Assembly (NCBI RefSeq): GCF_000518765.1
Contig: NZ_KI912490.1
Location: 447,700-511,699 of the forward strand
Reading direction: 5' to 3'
Length of the DNA stretch: 64,000 nucleotides
DNA from: Ruminococcus flavefaciens ATCC 19208
GTDB lineage: Bacteria > Bacillota > Clostridia > Oscillospirales > Ruminococcaceae
In this document: piece by piece, positions 15,563 through 25,708 of the stretch
Numbering within the stretch: the first letter of the stretch is position 1
Layout of the letters: each line of letters begins with the position of its first letter
Position numbers and translations under genes: made by a program
The notes under the pieces: generated by a model
What the model was told of the DNA's origin: nothing
Seen by the model: only the letters and a program-made list of their open reading frames with translations
The model's database searches: none

Positions 15563-16345
15563 ATGAATGAAGTACAAAAGTTACAGCTTGATTTGCTGAT
15601 CAAACTTGATGAAGTATGTCGAAGACATAATTTAAATTATTATCTTGCATACGGATCATGTATTGGAGCAATGAGACATAAAGGTTTTATACCATGGGAT
15701 CATGATGTTGATGTGTTAATGCCAATTGAAGATGCAATAAAACTCACAAAATACCAAGATGAGTTCGGAAAAGACTATTTTGTGTCGAGTTGGCGTACAG
15801 ATCCTGAGTATAAATGCACAAATATGAGGCTTGTTGATAAGAGAAACAGATGTATTGTCAGAAAAAATGGCAAGATTATAGAAAATGATCATTTGTGTAT
15901 GGATATTTATCCATTCTATAATTGCCCTCCTACAAAAATTGGTCTGTTATTAAATATCCTAAGATCTCATCTTTATAAAATGCTTGTCGGTGGCGGACCA
16001 AAGAATCATGGAAAGCTTGCAGCTGTTCTTTCCGGGGTAATACTATTTTTGTTTAGTGAAAAGAACAGAGAGCGTGATATTAGAAGGGTAGAAAAAAAAT
16101 TACGATATAAAGGCAAAAGTTTTGAAATAGCTGATTATTATGGATTAGACATTAAGTTGTTTAGTGCAATTACCTATAAAAAAGAATGGTTTGCAAAGCC
16201 GAAGGAACTGACATTTGAAGGACATTCTTTTTATGGGCCAACAAATCCTCATGCGTATTTGACCAAGCGATATGGCGATTACATGAAACCTCCTTCAAAA
16301 TCAGCAATTAAAGAAGAGGCTGTAGTTGAGTTAATAAAAGAATAG
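15563..16345 (+). CDS. LicD-family phosphotransferase
   Basis: A 260-residue protein with the LicD core HNLNYYLAYGSCIGAMRHKG and PWDHDVDVLMP; Gly31-Ser32 and Asp46, Asp48 and Asp50 form the nucleotidyltransferase-like active site. LicD enzymes move phosphocholine or another phospho-alcohol from a CDP carrier to a glycan sugar. No choline kinase or choline uptake gene is near, but an IspD/TarI-like cytidylyltransferase starts 10 bases downstream, so the donor may be a CDP-alditol. The gene is visibly more AT-rich than its neighbours, a hint of separate origin. Confidence 0.88.
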   Translation: MNEVQKLQLDLLIKLDEVCRRHNLNYYLAYGSCIGAMRHKGFIPWDHDVDVLMPIEDAIKLTKYQDEFGKDYFVSSWRTDPEYKCTNMRLVDKRNRCIVRKNGKIIENDHLCMDIYPFYNCPPTKIGLLLNILRSHLYKMLVGGGPKNHGKLAAVLSGVILFLFSEKNRERDIRRVEKKLRYKGKSFEIADYYGLDIKLFSAITYKKEWFAKPKELTFEGHSFYGPTNPHAYLTKRYGDYMKPPSKSAIKEEAVVELIKE

Positions 16346-16355
16346 GAGAATAATT

Positions 16356-17072
16356 ATGGCAAACATAGGTCTTTTAATCGCCGGAGGCTCCGGTAACAGA
16401 ATGCATCAGGACATACCAAAGCAGTTTTTAACTGTACATGAGCGTCCTGTTATCGTGTACACACTGGAGGCTTTCCAGAATCATCCTGAGATAGATGCTA
16501 TCGCAGTCGTATGTATCGATGGCTGGGATCAGGTTCTCTGGGCATATGCAAAGCAGTTCAATATCACAAAGCTCAAGTATGTGGTTCCGGGCGGTAAGAA
16601 CGGACAGGATTCTATCCGCAACGGTGTGTATGAGCTTGAAAAGCATTTTGACAAGGATGATATCGTTCTTATTCACGATGCAATACGTCCTATGGTCTCA
16701 GCTGAGATAATTTCAGACTGTATTGCCAAGACAAGAAAGTATGGAAACGCTATTACAGTTATTCCGTGTGCAGAAGCTATGATGCAGACTGAAAACGGTG
16801 AAGTGTCAACAGGAAGCTATCCGAGAGACAACCTCAAGAGAACACAGACTCCACAGGGCTTTACTATCGGAAAGATATGCGATCTTCACAGAAGAGCTCT
16901 TGAAGCAGGCATTACTAATTCAGTTGCTTCATGTACTCTTATGATAGAAATGGGTGAGCAGGTACACTTCTCGGCAGGTTCTGAGAAGAATATCAAGCTT
17001 ACAACAGTTGAAGATATTGATATCTTCAAGGCACTTCTCAAGGCTAAAAGATCAGACTGGTTAAAGGATTAA
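16356..17072 (+). CDS. IspD/TarI-like cytidylyltransferase
   Basis: A 238-residue CTP transferase. LIAGGSGNRMHQDIPKQF (residues 7-24) is the CTP-binding loop with Lys22, and the later IHDAIRP and VEDIDIFK segments are family hallmarks. IspD itself makes CDP-methylerythritol; TarI makes CDP-ribitol. In this operon, next to LicD, an SDR and an AraD homologue, a role in making a CDP-pentitol for the surface polymer is more likely than isoprenoid synthesis. Sequence alone cannot separate IspD from TarI. Confidence 0.85.
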   Translation: MANIGLLIAGGSGNRMHQDIPKQFLTVHERPVIVYTLEAFQNHPEIDAIAVVCIDGWDQVLWAYAKQFNITKLKYVVPGGKNGQDSIRNGVYELEKHFDKDDIVLIHDAIRPMVSAEIISDCIAKTRKYGNAITVIPCAEAMMQTENGEVSTGSYPRDNLKRTQTPQGFTIGKICDLHRRALEAGITNSVASCTLMIEMGEQVHFSAGSEKNIKLTTVEDIDIFKALLKAKRSDWLKD

Positions 17073-17077
17073 GAGAT

Positions 17078-18127
17078 ATGAATTTCTATAAAAGTGAAAG
17101 TTATAAAAGGGATATTGAAATATCTGTAAAGGCAACTGTTGCAATTGAAAAGCTTTTCAATTCTTCAGTGCTCATTGCAGGCGGTTCCGGACTTATAGGT
17201 TCATATATGGCAGATATGCTTCTTTATGCAAATAAGCATATGAATGCAAATATTACAGTTTATGCAATGGATCTTAGTCTTGAGAGACTTGCTTCAAGAT
17301 ATGACGGAGCTGATACAGATAAGCTTCATTTTGTTGAGCATAACGTAAATGAACTGCCGGATTTTGAGTTCGCAGTTGACTATATAATCCATGCAGCAAG
17401 TCCTGCTTTTCCTGCTGCATTCAACAGTGATCCTGTAGGAACTGTTATGAGTAATATTCTTGGTACAAAGTATCTTCTTGACTATGGCAAGGAACACGGT
17501 ACAAAGCGTATGCTTTACATCTCATCAGGTGAGGTCTATGGTCAGGGCGATCTTAGCCTTGAATCCTTTGAGGAGACCTATGCAGGCTATGTTGATCCTA
17601 CATCTGCACGTTCATGTTACCCTAACGGCAAGAGAACTGCGGAAACTCTTTGTGTATCGTATACCAAACAGTACGGCATAGATACTGTTATAGTACGTCC
17701 AAGTCATACCTACGGACCAACTGTTACAAAGGCTGATAACCGTGCAAATGCTCAGTTTGTAAACAAGGGACTTGCAGGGGAGGATATAGTTCTTAACAGT
17801 GCAGGAAATCAGATGCGTTCATATACGTATCTTGCTGATTCCGCATCAGCTATCATTTCTGTTCTTACAAGCGGAGAAAGCGGAAATGCTTATAACATCG
17901 CCAATTCTGCTTCAAGAACAACAATTGCTGGGTTTGCAAAGGAAGTTGCAGCGCAGACAGGAACAAAGGTTATCTTTGCTGATCCTGATGAAGTTGCAAA
18001 GGCTGAAATGACTCCTATCGCAAAGCAGGTGCTCAGCAGTAAAAAGCTGGAAGCACTTGGCTGGAAGGGACAGTTCACAGTTGAAGAAGGTATTCGGCAT
18101 ACACTGAATATAATGCGTGAGTTGTAA
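17078..18127 (+). CDS. Extended SDR, NAD-dependent sugar epimerase/dehydratase
   Basis: A 349-residue extended [17 protein letters not shown] (from residue 35) binds [12 protein letters not shown] and the later YPNGK (Tyr-x-x-x-Lys) are the catalytic parts, and RPSHTYGP is typical of the substrate region. There is an unusual 30-residue N-terminal extension before the Rossmann motif. It starts five bases after the cytidylyltransferase stop, so it may act on the CDP product or on the same sugar before activation. Dehydratase, decarboxylase and epimerase are all possible. Confidence 0.8.
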   Translation: MNFYKSESYKRDIEISVKATVAIEKLFNSSVLIAGGSGLIGSYMADMLLYANKHMNANITVYAMDLSLERLASRYDGADTDKLHFVEHNVNELPDFEFAVDYIIHAASPAFPAAFNSDPVGTVMSNILGTKYLLDYGKEHGTKRMLYISSGEVYGQGDLSLESFEETYAGYVDPTSARSCYPNGKRTAETLCVSYTKQYGIDTVIVRPSHTYGPTVTKADNRANAQFVNKGLAGEDIVLNSAGNQMRSYTYLADSASAIISVLTSGESGNAYNIANSASRTTIAGFAKEVAAQTGTKVIFADPDEVAKAEMTPIAKQVLSSKKLEALGWKGQFTVEEGIRHTLNIMREL

Positions 18128-18144
18128 TTAAACAGAGGGATATT

Positions 18145-18840
18145 ATGTTAGAGAAATTAAAAGAAGAAGTTTGTGCAGCAAATCTGGAGCTTGTTGCCAG
18201 AGGCGTTGTAATATATACATGGGGAAATGTCAGCGGTATAGACCGCGAAAAGGGACTTGTCGTTATCAAGCCTTCGGGAGTTGATTATGATGGTATGAGT
18301 CCCGAGGATATGGTCGTTGTTGACTTGATTACAGGTGCAACTGTTGAAGGAAAATGGAAGCCTTCTTCTGATACAAAAACACATCTGGAGCTGTATCGAC
18401 AGTTTACTGATATCGGCGGAATAACACACACACATTCTGTAAATGCTGTTGCTTATGCACAGGCAGGTGTGGATATCCCTGCTCTCGGAACGACCCATGC
18501 TGATTATTTTTACGGACCTATCCCGTGTACAAGAGAGCTTACAAAAGCTGAAGTTGAAGAGGACTATGAGCTCAATACAGGCAAGGTTATAGTCGAGACA
18601 ATAAAACAGCGCGGAATAAAGCCGCTTGCTGTTCCGGGAATAGTCGTAAAGAATCATGGCCCTTTTTCATGGGGCAAAGATGCTGCGGCTTCTGTATACC
18701 ATGCAGTAGTCATGGATAAGGTCGCAGAAATGGATCTAAAAACACTCCTTATCAATCCGTCTGCATCTATGCAGCAGTACATTCTTGATAAGCACTATAT
18801 GAGAAAGCATGGCCCGAATGCTTATTACGGGCAGAAATAA
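18145..18840 (+). CDS. araD: L-ribulose-5-phosphate 4-epimerase homologue
   Basis: At 231 residues this fits AraD throughout: [33 protein letters not shown], the zinc site [26 protein letters not shown] and [14 protein letters not shown]. The AraD reaction interconverts L-ribulose-5-phosphate and D-xylulose-5-phosphate through retro-aldol chemistry. No arabinose genes (araA, araB, transporter) are present; it sits among glycan genes beside a cytidylyltransferase and dehydrogenases. The likely job is to supply an unusual ketopentose phosphate for a CDP-pentitol residue. A different aldol substrate is possible. Confidence 0.9.
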   Translation: MLEKLKEEVCAANLELVARGVVIYTWGNVSGIDREKGLVVIKPSGVDYDGMSPEDMVVVDLITGATVEGKWKPSSDTKTHLELYRQFTDIGGITHTHSVNAVAYAQAGVDIPALGTTHADYFYGPIPCTRELTKAEVEEDYELNTGKVIVETIKQRGIKPLAVPGIVVKNHGPFSWGKDAAASVYHAVVMDKVAEMDLKTLLINPSASMQQYILDKHYMRKHGPNAYYGQK

Positions 18841-18864
18841 GTACTTCAGAGAGGAATAAAAGAG

Positions 18865-19785
18865 ATGCTTAAGCCCAAAATAGCTGTTTTAATGAGTTCA
18901 TATAACGGGGAAAAGTATATCAGAGAGCAGATAGAAAGTATATTGGCTCAGAAGGACGTCGATATAACACTTTATGTTCGAGATGACGGTTCCACAGATG
19001 ATACAGTAGGTATCATACGAAGCTATTTGAAGAATGGAAATGTTAAACTTTTAGTTGATGGAAAAAATCTTCGTCCGGGACTAAGTTTCCTTACCCTTTT
19101 GAAAAAAGTTGTAAAATCAGAAACTGAATATGATTATTTTGCATTTGCCGATCAGGATGATATCTGGCTCGATGAAAAATTAATTTCAGCAGTTGAGATG
19201 ATTAAGGAGTCAGAAAAGCCTGCATTGTATTGTTCTAATCAGTTTTTATATAAAAACGGACAAAATGAAGGTCTGAGGTTTACAGATGAACCTGATCTCA
19301 GTTTACTTGGACACGTTAGCAATAATGATATATATGGATGTACGATGGTTTTTGATTATTCGATCGGAAAAAAAGTTGTCGAGTCACCAATTCCATCAAA
19401 AAGTTATTTGGATTCCAGATGTCATGATTCATGGGTCTTTATTGTTTCATTGATATTCGGAAATGTATTTTATGATAGCCGCTCCTATATTCTGTATCGT
19501 ATCCATGAAAGTAATACCGTCGGAATAAAAGAGAGAACGCTGTCTCAGCGTGTCAAACGATTTTTTAAGGGTGATATAAGGAATATCCGTCAGGAATGTG
19601 CAAAGCTGATTCTTGATGTATTTCCTACAGTTGATTTCCCTGACAGATGCTATGTTGAGAAAATTGCATATTACAAAAAGAGCTTTCGCAATAGGATCAG
19701 TCTGATGTTAAATACAAATAAATGCAAGGGTCGAAGAGAAAGAAAATTTGATTATATCTTAAAAGTGATCATGGGATTAGTGTGA
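18865..19785 (+). CDS. GT2 glycosyltransferase, rhamnosyltransferase-like
   Basis: A 306-residue GT-A enzyme: VLMSSYNGEKYIREQIESIL at the N-terminus, VRDDGSTDDT for UDP/dTDP binding, and FADQDDIW as the metal motif, followed by LDSRCHDSWV. The ADQDD form and size are common in rhamnosyltransferases, which would suit the rmlABDC genes downstream, but donor specificity cannot be proved from motifs. Confidence 0.85.
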   Translation: MLKPKIAVLMSSYNGEKYIREQIESILAQKDVDITLYVRDDGSTDDTVGIIRSYLKNGNVKLLVDGKNLRPGLSFLTLLKKVVKSETEYDYFAFADQDDIWLDEKLISAVEMIKESEKPALYCSNQFLYKNGQNEGLRFTDEPDLSLLGHVSNNDIYGCTMVFDYSIGKKVVESPIPSKSYLDSRCHDSWVFIVSLIFGNVFYDSRSYILYRIHESNTVGIKERTLSQRVKRFFKGDIRNIRQECAKLILDVFPTVDFPDRCYVEKIAYYKKSFRNRISLMLNTNKCKGRRERKFDYILKVIMGLV

Positions 19786-19828
19786 GCGATATAATGCAAT
19801 CAAAAGAATGAAAGGATAAAAAGGTATA

Positions 19829-21184
19829 ATGAAAATAAAAAGTGATATTGTTATATCTTATGGAAAAATACGAAATATTACAAAAACAGTACTAATATCA
19901 TTATTCCTTTTTTTCTGTATATTTCAGCCCCCATTACCCATTTCAACTTCGTATATTCTGATTGCGATGATGATGGGGTATGTTTCTCTTAGAATACTAA
20001 AAGATGGAGAGCTCAGGATAAAAAAAAGCCTATTATATGCTTTAGGTGGATTTATCCCTTTTTTGATCTACTTTATTATGATCATGATACCAAGAATAAT
20101 AACGGGCGCTGACAAAAGAGGGCTTTATTTATCAAGCTTTTTCAACACAACAACGGCGATCGTTTTTGTTGGAGTTTCAACTGCATTTTTAATTGTATTA
20201 TCTGAGAATAATAAGATTGACAGCAGAAATTTAATGAAGTTTTTTATAATGGTCGGAATGATACAATTAGTATTTGTTGTATTCAGTTATCTGATTCCAA
20301 GTGTTCAGACTGTTTTAAATAACTTTGTAATTAATTATTCCAAGAATGATATCACAGCACAAAATGTTCGGAAAACGAGTTTCAGAGTTTATGGCTTTTC
20401 TGGATATTTCTTTGATTATATGGGATTGATCTCTTCAATTATAATATCTATAGCTTTTTTGAAAGGTATAGCAGAAAACAAAGTCAAATATGTTTCTATG
20501 GCAGTTATGATGCTTATTATTCCATTGTTAAATGCCAGAACAGGTATTATACTGTCAGCTTTTGGAATGATCACTGTCATCTTTTTCTATTTTCCAAAGT
20601 TGAGTTCTAAAAAAGTAACAAAATGGTGTGCATTGGCGTTGGTTTTTGCTTTAATGCTCGTTTTGTTTTTCCTTTCTTTGCCAACCGGAATGCAGGAATG
20701 GATATTGGATGGTTTTACTTCGACAAGTAATATTGGCGAAGATAATAAAGATGCAGGTGTTTACGGTCAGATACTTGGAAATGATTTTGTTTTTCCCGAT
20801 GGTTTGGGATTGTTATTCGGAGTAGGTGGAAGACCGGAATCATTTGGCTTTTTTGATAAGACAAATAACTATATTGATTCTGGATATGTCCAGTGTATTT
20901 GGCGTTTTGGACTGATTGGAACGATTCTGCTTATAGCAGGTATCGCTTCTGTATATATTCAAATGTATAGATCTAAAAATCCGATGATCAAAAACATGGG
21001 TTTGGTTTTTGCTATTATTGTTATGCTGTATCTGTTTAAAGGCTATATAGTTACAGTTAACGGTGCAAATTTTATTCTGATCAGTTTTCCTGCTATGATT
21101 ATTTATGAAAAATCTGAAAGGAGATCGTTTTATGACAAATTTGCCATCTGTAACTATCATAACGGCAACATACAAAAAATTTGA
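19829..21184 (+). CDS. Wzy-type oligosaccharide repeat polymerase
   Basis: A 451-residue membrane protein with about ten to twelve hydrophobic helices and a large hydrophilic loop near residues 300-345 that holds GLGLLFGVGGR, a usual feature of O-antigen polymerases. Together with the flippase at 24230 and the PglC-like initiator it points to a Wzx/Wzy-dependent route. The gene is AT-rich and sequence conservation is low, as expected for Wzy; the call rests on topology and place. It overlaps the next gene by 53 bases. Confidence 0.8.
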   Translation: MKIKSDIVISYGKIRNITKTVLISLFLFFCIFQPPLPISTSYILIAMMMGYVSLRILKDGELRIKKSLLYALGGFIPFLIYFIMIMIPRIITGADKRGLYLSSFFNTTTAIVFVGVSTAFLIVLSENNKIDSRNLMKFFIMVGMIQLVFVVFSYLIPSVQTVLNNFVINYSKNDITAQNVRKTSFRVYGFSGYFFDYMGLISSIIISIAFLKGIAENKVKYVSMAVMMLIIPLLNARTGIILSAFGMITVIFFYFPKLSSKKVTKWCALALVFALMLVLFFLSLPTGMQEWILDGFTSTSNIGEDNKDAGVYGQILGNDFVFPDGLGLLFGVGGRPESFGFFDKTNNYIDSGYVQCIWRFGLIGTILLIAGIASVYIQMYRSKNPMIKNMGLVFAIIVMLYLFKGYIVTVNGANFILISFPAMIIYEKSERRSFYDKFAICNYHNGNIQKI

Positions 21185-22088
21185 AAATGTTTATAAAACT
21201 ATTCAATCAGTTCTTGATCAGGATTATATGAATATTGAATATATAATTACAGATGATGGATCTGAGATTTTTCCTGAGAATGATATAAGATCATATATAG
21301 AGAAAAACAAAAAAAATGAAAACATCAGCATAACAATTATGCATCATGAAAACTGGGGGTCTGTGAAAAATTTAAAAAATGCAGTACAGAATTCAACAGG
21401 CAAATATGTTTTCATGCTTTCGTGCGGAGATTATTTTTATAATGATCATATTGTTACTGATATTGTTGATATTTTCATTAAAACTAAATCCGATCTGATC
21501 GTTACATCAAGGTTAATGTATGATTTAGACGGTAATAAACGCTGTCTTCAGCCACATTACTTTGAAAGAAGTTTATTGAAAAGAAAAAATACAGCTTCCA
21601 AGCAGTATAGATTTTATTTATCAGGAAGAATATGGGATATGGCTTCGGGAAGTGTAATGTATTATACAAGATCAATACTGGAAAAGTATGGTATATTCGA
21701 TGAGGGGTACAGATTACTGGAGGACGCTCCTTTTTTAGAGAAGTATTTATGGGAAAATAAGATCTATATGGCTTATGATCTGATCTCCATATATTATGAG
21801 GATGGCGGCGTATCTTCAGCAAGCGGTAATAATGTTAATTCTATCTTTTCAAATGATTTTAATAATTTTAAATATAAGCAGAGGTTTGACCATTATAAGC
21901 AGCTGGATAACAGAACAAAGAGAATATTACGGTATTCTAAAGAACTTCATTTTGAAAAAAAAGGAATAAAAAAATACCTGTTATATATAAGATACATAGA
22001 TGTAGTTATTCCGAATATGCTGTTTAAGGCGTTTCGTAATATAAGCTATAAATTGGATAGCTGGATTATTAAATCGAAAAAAATATGA
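21132..22088 (+). CDS. GT2 glycosyltransferase
   Basis: The frame opens at 21105, but ATG 21132 has AAAGGAG at 21117-21123 and begins with TNLPSVTIITATYKK, the normal front of a GT-A fold, so 21132 is chosen, giving 318 residues. DDGSE and LSCGDYFYND correspond to the nucleotide- and metal-binding parts. The gene starts inside the polymerase gene, so the two are coupled. Donor sugar not assignable. Confidence 0.84.
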   Translation: MTNLPSVTIITATYKKFENVYKTIQSVLDQDYMNIEYIITDDGSEIFPENDIRSYIEKNKKNENISITIMHHENWGSVKNLKNAVQNSTGKYVFMLSCGDYFYNDHIVTDIVDIFIKTKSDLIVTSRLMYDLDGNKRCLQPHYFERSLLKRKNTASKQYRFYLSGRIWDMASGSVMYYTRSILEKYGIFDEGYRLLEDAPFLEKYLWENKIYMAYDLISIYYEDGGVSSASGNNVNSIFSNDFNNFKYKQRFDHYKQLDNRTKRILRYSKELHFEKKGIKKYLLYIRYIDVVIPNMLFKAFRNISYKLDSWIIKSKKI

Positions 22089-22190
22089 AAAGCTGATGAA
22101 TAACAGATCAGTGAATTTGAGATGTTATGGATAAGTATGTCAAATAAGTTGTGACGAAAAATAAGATAGTTATAAAAAGGAGAATAAAAA

Positions 22191-23285
22191 ATGAATGTAC
22201 CATTTGTAAGTTTTAAGCCAATGGAGAAGGAGCTTGATACTGATATCAGAGCTGCATTTGAGCGTGTATATACGGCAAGCTGGTATATAGAAGGCAAGGA
22301 AGATGAAGCCTTTGAGAAAGAGTTTGCAGCTTACTGTGGTACAAAGTATTGTGTGGGCTGCGGCAACGGCTTAGATGCATTAATGCTTGCTCTGAAGGCA
22401 CTTGGTGTAGGAGCAGGTGATGAAGTTATTGTGCCTTCCAATACATACATTGCAACAGCATTGGCAGTAACATATGTTGGTGCAACTCCTGTATTTGTAG
22501 AGCCTGATATCAGGACATATAATATTGACCCTGAAAAAATAGAAGAAAAGATCACAAAGAAAACAAAAGCGATCATGCCCGTACATCTTTACGGTCAGCC
22601 ATGTGATATGGAGCCTATCATGGCAATTGCCAAGAAGTATGATCTGTATATTGTTGAGGACTGTGCACAGGCACATGGTGCAACATATAATGGAAAGGTA
22701 ATAGGAAGCTTCGGCGATGCAGCAGGATTCAGTTTTTATCCCGGAAAAAATCTTGGAGCTCTCGGTGATGCAGGAGCAACAGTTACAAATAATAAAGAAA
22801 TTGCTGATAAGGTAAGAGCACTGGGCAATTATGGTTCAGACTATAAGTATCACCACATCTATCAAGGTAATAATAGCAGACTTGATGAGATGCAGGCAGC
22901 ATTTCTTGCAGCAAAGCTTCCACATCTCAGCAGAATGAATGAGGAGAGAAGAAGAGTTGCAAGATGCTATCTTGAAGGTATAAAAAATCCTGAGATAATT
23001 CTTCCTTTTGTTCCTGATTATGCTGTACCTGTATGGCACATTTTTGCAGTAAGAACCAAGAGAAGAGACGAGCTGGCTTCATTCCTTGCTGACAAGGGTA
23101 TATCAACAAACAAGCATTATCCTATCCCTATGCATATGCAGGAATGCTATAAGGAATTGAATATTCCGCAGGGCGCACTTCCGATCGCTGAAGAGATCAG
23201 TGCGACTGAGCTCAGTTTACCTATGTTCTATGGTATGACAGACGAGCAGATACAGTATGTTATAGATTCTGTAAACGAGTTTTAA
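22191..23285 (+). CDS. fdtB: dTDP-3-keto-6-deoxyhexose 3-aminotransferase (FdtB/QdtB-like)
   Basis: A 364-residue DegT-type PLP enzyme. [35 protein letters not shown] (Asp157) and [13 protein letters not shown] (Schiff-base Lys186) match the FdtB/QdtB group, which places an amine at C3 of dTDP-3-keto-6-deoxyhexose. The next gene encodes the FdtA-type ketoisomerase fused to an acetyltransferase, and rmlA/rmlB occur at 33-35 kb, completing the path to dTDP-Fuc3NAc or dTDP-Qui3NAc. Whether the product has galacto or gluco form depends on the isomerase and is not decided here. Upstream, 102 bases show no gene. Confidence 0.88.
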   Translation: MNVPFVSFKPMEKELDTDIRAAFERVYTASWYIEGKEDEAFEKEFAAYCGTKYCVGCGNGLDALMLALKALGVGAGDEVIVPSNTYIATALAVTYVGATPVFVEPDIRTYNIDPEKIEEKITKKTKAIMPVHLYGQPCDMEPIMAIAKKYDLYIVEDCAQAHGATYNGKVIGSFGDAAGFSFYPGKNLGALGDAGATVTNNKEIADKVRALGNYGSDYKYHHIYQGNNSRLDEMQAAFLAAKLPHLSRMNEERRRVARCYLEGIKNPEIILPFVPDYAVPVWHIFAVRTKRRDELASFLADKGISTNKHYPIPMHMQECYKELNIPQGALPIAEEISATELSLPMFYGMTDEQIQYVIDSVNEF

Positions 23286-23294
23286 GGAGTTAAG

Positions 23295-24209
23295 ATGTAT
23301 TTAAGAAAACTTGAACTGAAAGATGCACCGCTTATGCTTGCATGGATGCATGATAAGAGTGTAACAGAAAATCTTCAGGCAAACTTTGCTTCCAAAACAA
23401 TGGAAGATGCCGAAAACTTTATAAAATCAAGCTGGGAGGACAAGGAGAATCTTCACCTTGCTGTCTCGTCTGATGCCGATGAATATATGGGAACTGTCAG
23501 CCTTAAACATATTGAGGACGGGTCAGCCGAATTTGCCATTACTGTAAGAGCAGAGGCAATGGGCAAAGGATATTCATGGTTTGGCATGGAAAGCATAATT
23601 GAAAAAGCTTTTGCTGAATTAGGACTCGAATGTGTATATTGGTGTGTATCAAGAGAAAATCCGAGAGCTGTAAGGTTTTATGACAAGCATAATTTCCATG
23701 AAGCTCTTGATATCCCGGAAAAGGTACTGAAGAGATATGAAAATCTTAATAATCTCAAATGGTATTCAGTACTTAAAGGTGATGATTTCACAAGCAGGGA
23801 TTCGGTAGCAGGCTGCAAAGTTATACATATCAAGACTATCCCAACAGTAGATGCAGGAGAGTTGTCATTCTTCGAGACTACTAAGGATATTCCGTTTGAA
23901 ATAAAGAGAATGTACTATATATCAAAAGTTCCCGAAGGTGTCAGAAGAGGATTCCACGCGCACAAGGAACTGAAGCAGCTTCTGTTCTGCCCTTACGGAA
24001 GGATACAGCTTATTCTTGAAAACAAGAACGGCAGAGAGGAAATAGAGCTCTCGGATCCTTCAATAGGAGTTGTTATAGATCAGCTCACATGGAGAGAGAT
24101 GCTCTGGCTGCAGAAGGATTCTGTTCTCTGTGTGGCAGCATCTGACTATTATAAGGTTGAAGACTATATAAGGGATTATGATGAATTCAGGAAGTATATA
24201 AATCTTTAA
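23295..24209 (+). CDS. GNAT acetyltransferase fused to FdtA/QdtA 3,4-ketoisomerase
   Basis: A 304-residue two-domain enzyme. Residues 1-160 are a GNAT fold of the RimJ/RimL type (MGKGYSWFGMES at 89-100 binds acetyl-CoA; SRENPRAVRFYDKHNF). Residues 175-300 are a cupin of the WxcM/FdtA type: KRMYYISKVPEGVRRGFHAH with His221 and His223, then YGRIQLILEN. The pair would isomerise dTDP-4-keto-6-deoxyglucose to the 3-keto sugar and acetylate the 3-amine made by FdtB. Known FdtA/FdtC or FdtD systems use a left-handed beta-helix acetyltransferase; a GNAT partner is unusual. It follows fdtB by nine bases. Confidence 0.87.
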   Translation: MYLRKLELKDAPLMLAWMHDKSVTENLQANFASKTMEDAENFIKSSWEDKENLHLAVSSDADEYMGTVSLKHIEDGSAEFAITVRAEAMGKGYSWFGMESIIEKAFAELGLECVYWCVSRENPRAVRFYDKHNFHEALDIPEKVLKRYENLNNLKWYSVLKGDDFTSRDSVAGCKVIHIKTIPTVDAGELSFFETTKDIPFEIKRMYYISKVPEGVRRGFHAHKELKQLLFCPYGRIQLILENKNGREEIELSDPSIGVVIDQLTWREMLWLQKDSVLCVAASDYYKVEDYIRDYDEFRKYINL

Positions 24210-24229
24210 ATATCTGGGAGGAAATCTGT

Positions 24230-25687
24230 TTGGCTTTACCTATTGGCAAGATTAGACAAAAATGGGGTGCGATGTCACAAGAGGCAAGAGCGTCAGTAGC
24301 ATATACTGTTTGCAGCATTGTTCAGAAGTGTATCTCATTAATAAATATGCCTATTTTTTGCAGGCTTATGACAACTGATGAATATGGTGAAATGACTGTT
24401 TACACTTCATGGTCAGCTATTTTCTCAATAATTCTGACACTGAATCTGGCATATGGTTCATTTTCGCCTGCTATGCTGAAATTTGAAAAGGACAGAGACA
24501 GGTATATTTCCTCGATACAGGGAATCTGGCTGGTATTATGCGGCTTCTTTTTGGCTATATATCTTCCGTTCCAAAGTTTCTGGAACGGACTCCTAAAAAT
24601 ACCGACGCTGTTTGTAATATTTCTTGTTCTTGAGACCTTGTCGGTTAACGCAATTAATCTATGGAGCGGAAAGAAACGATTTGATTATGAGTATAAGCCT
24701 GTAGTTGCACTGACTCTTATCATGTCACTTGCAAGCACAGCTGTATCTCTTGCTTTTGTTTTGTTAAGTGAGCAGAAGGGTACGGCACGTATCATAGGTC
24801 ATGTTGTGGCTGTTGTAGCTTTTGGTGCTATAATATTCAGTCTGAATGCCATAAGAGGTAAGAGCTTTATAAAAAAGCAGTACTGGACATACGCCTTAGG
24901 CTTCAATATCCCATTATTGGCGTATTATCTTTCACAGATGATATTCAACCAGAGTGACCGTATAATGATCGACCACTACTGCGGAAAAGGAAAAGCAGCT
25001 ATATACGGTGTTGCATATAGCTTAGCTATGGTTCTGACATTTGTTCTCAATTCCATAAATAATTCGTATGTTCCATGGTTTTATAAGAAGATCAAGGAAG
25101 GTAAAGAAGAGGAAAACGCAAAGGTTGCTAATGGTATTGCAATATTGATGGCAGGCTTGATAATGTGTATCGTTATCATGGCTCCTGAAGTCATATTGAT
25201 CATGGGTGGAAAGAAATATCATGAGGCGATATGGATCATACCGCCTGTTGCAATAAGTTTATTACTGCTGTTCTATGCGCAGTTATTTATAAATGTGCAG
25301 TTCTATTATGAAAAGAAAAAGAGTCTGGTATATGCATCGGTAGGAGCTGCAATAGCTAATATTATCCTGAATGCTGTACTTATCCCGACTGTAAGCTATA
25401 TAGCTGCAGGATATACAACCATGATAAGCTATATACTGTTTGCGGTTATGAACTATTATACAATGAAAAAAGTGGCAAAGGAAAAAGGTTTTTCCTTGAA
25501 AGCATTGGATATTAAGATGCTTTGTGTGATTTTTATAGGTTTTTGTTCTATATGTTTTCTTGTGATGACGTTATATAAACTGATGATTATCAGATATATT
25601 GTGATTTTAGTGGCTTTAATTATTGGAATTATAAAGAGAAAAGATTTAATGTTTTTTGTAAATAGCGTATTGAAAAGAAAAGCGTAA
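24230..25687 (+). CDS. Wzx-type lipid-linked oligosaccharide flippase
   Basis: A 485-residue polysaccharide transporter with about twelve to fourteen membrane segments and the INMPIFCRLMTTDEYGEMTV front typical of Wzx/RfbX proteins. QMIFNQSDRIMIDHYCG is the usual family segment in the middle. It starts at TTG 24230 with GGGAGG at 24216-24221. It would flip the undecaprenyl-linked repeat to the outer face of the membrane for the Wzy polymerase. Confidence 0.9.
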   Translation: MALPIGKIRQKWGAMSQEARASVAYTVCSIVQKCISLINMPIFCRLMTTDEYGEMTVYTSWSAIFSIILTLNLAYGSFSPAMLKFEKDRDRYISSIQGIWLVLCGFFLAIYLPFQSFWNGLLKIPTLFVIFLVLETLSVNAINLWSGKKRFDYEYKPVVALTLIMSLASTAVSLAFVLLSEQKGTARIIGHVVAVVAFGAIIFSLNAIRGKSFIKKQYWTYALGFNIPLLAYYLSQMIFNQSDRIMIDHYCGKGKAAIYGVAYSLAMVLTFVLNSINNSYVPWFYKKIKEGKEEENAKVANGIAILMAGLIMCIVIMAPEVILIMGGKKYHEAIWIIPPVAISLLLLFYAQLFINVQFYYEKKKSLVYASVGAAIANIILNAVLIPTVSYIAAGYTTMISYILFAVMNYYTMKKVAKEKGFSLKALDIKMLCVIFIGFCSICFLVMTLYKLMIIRYIVILVALIIGIIKRKDLMFFVNSVLKRKA

Positions 25688-25708
25688 ACAACATGGAGAG
25701 ATGTTTTA

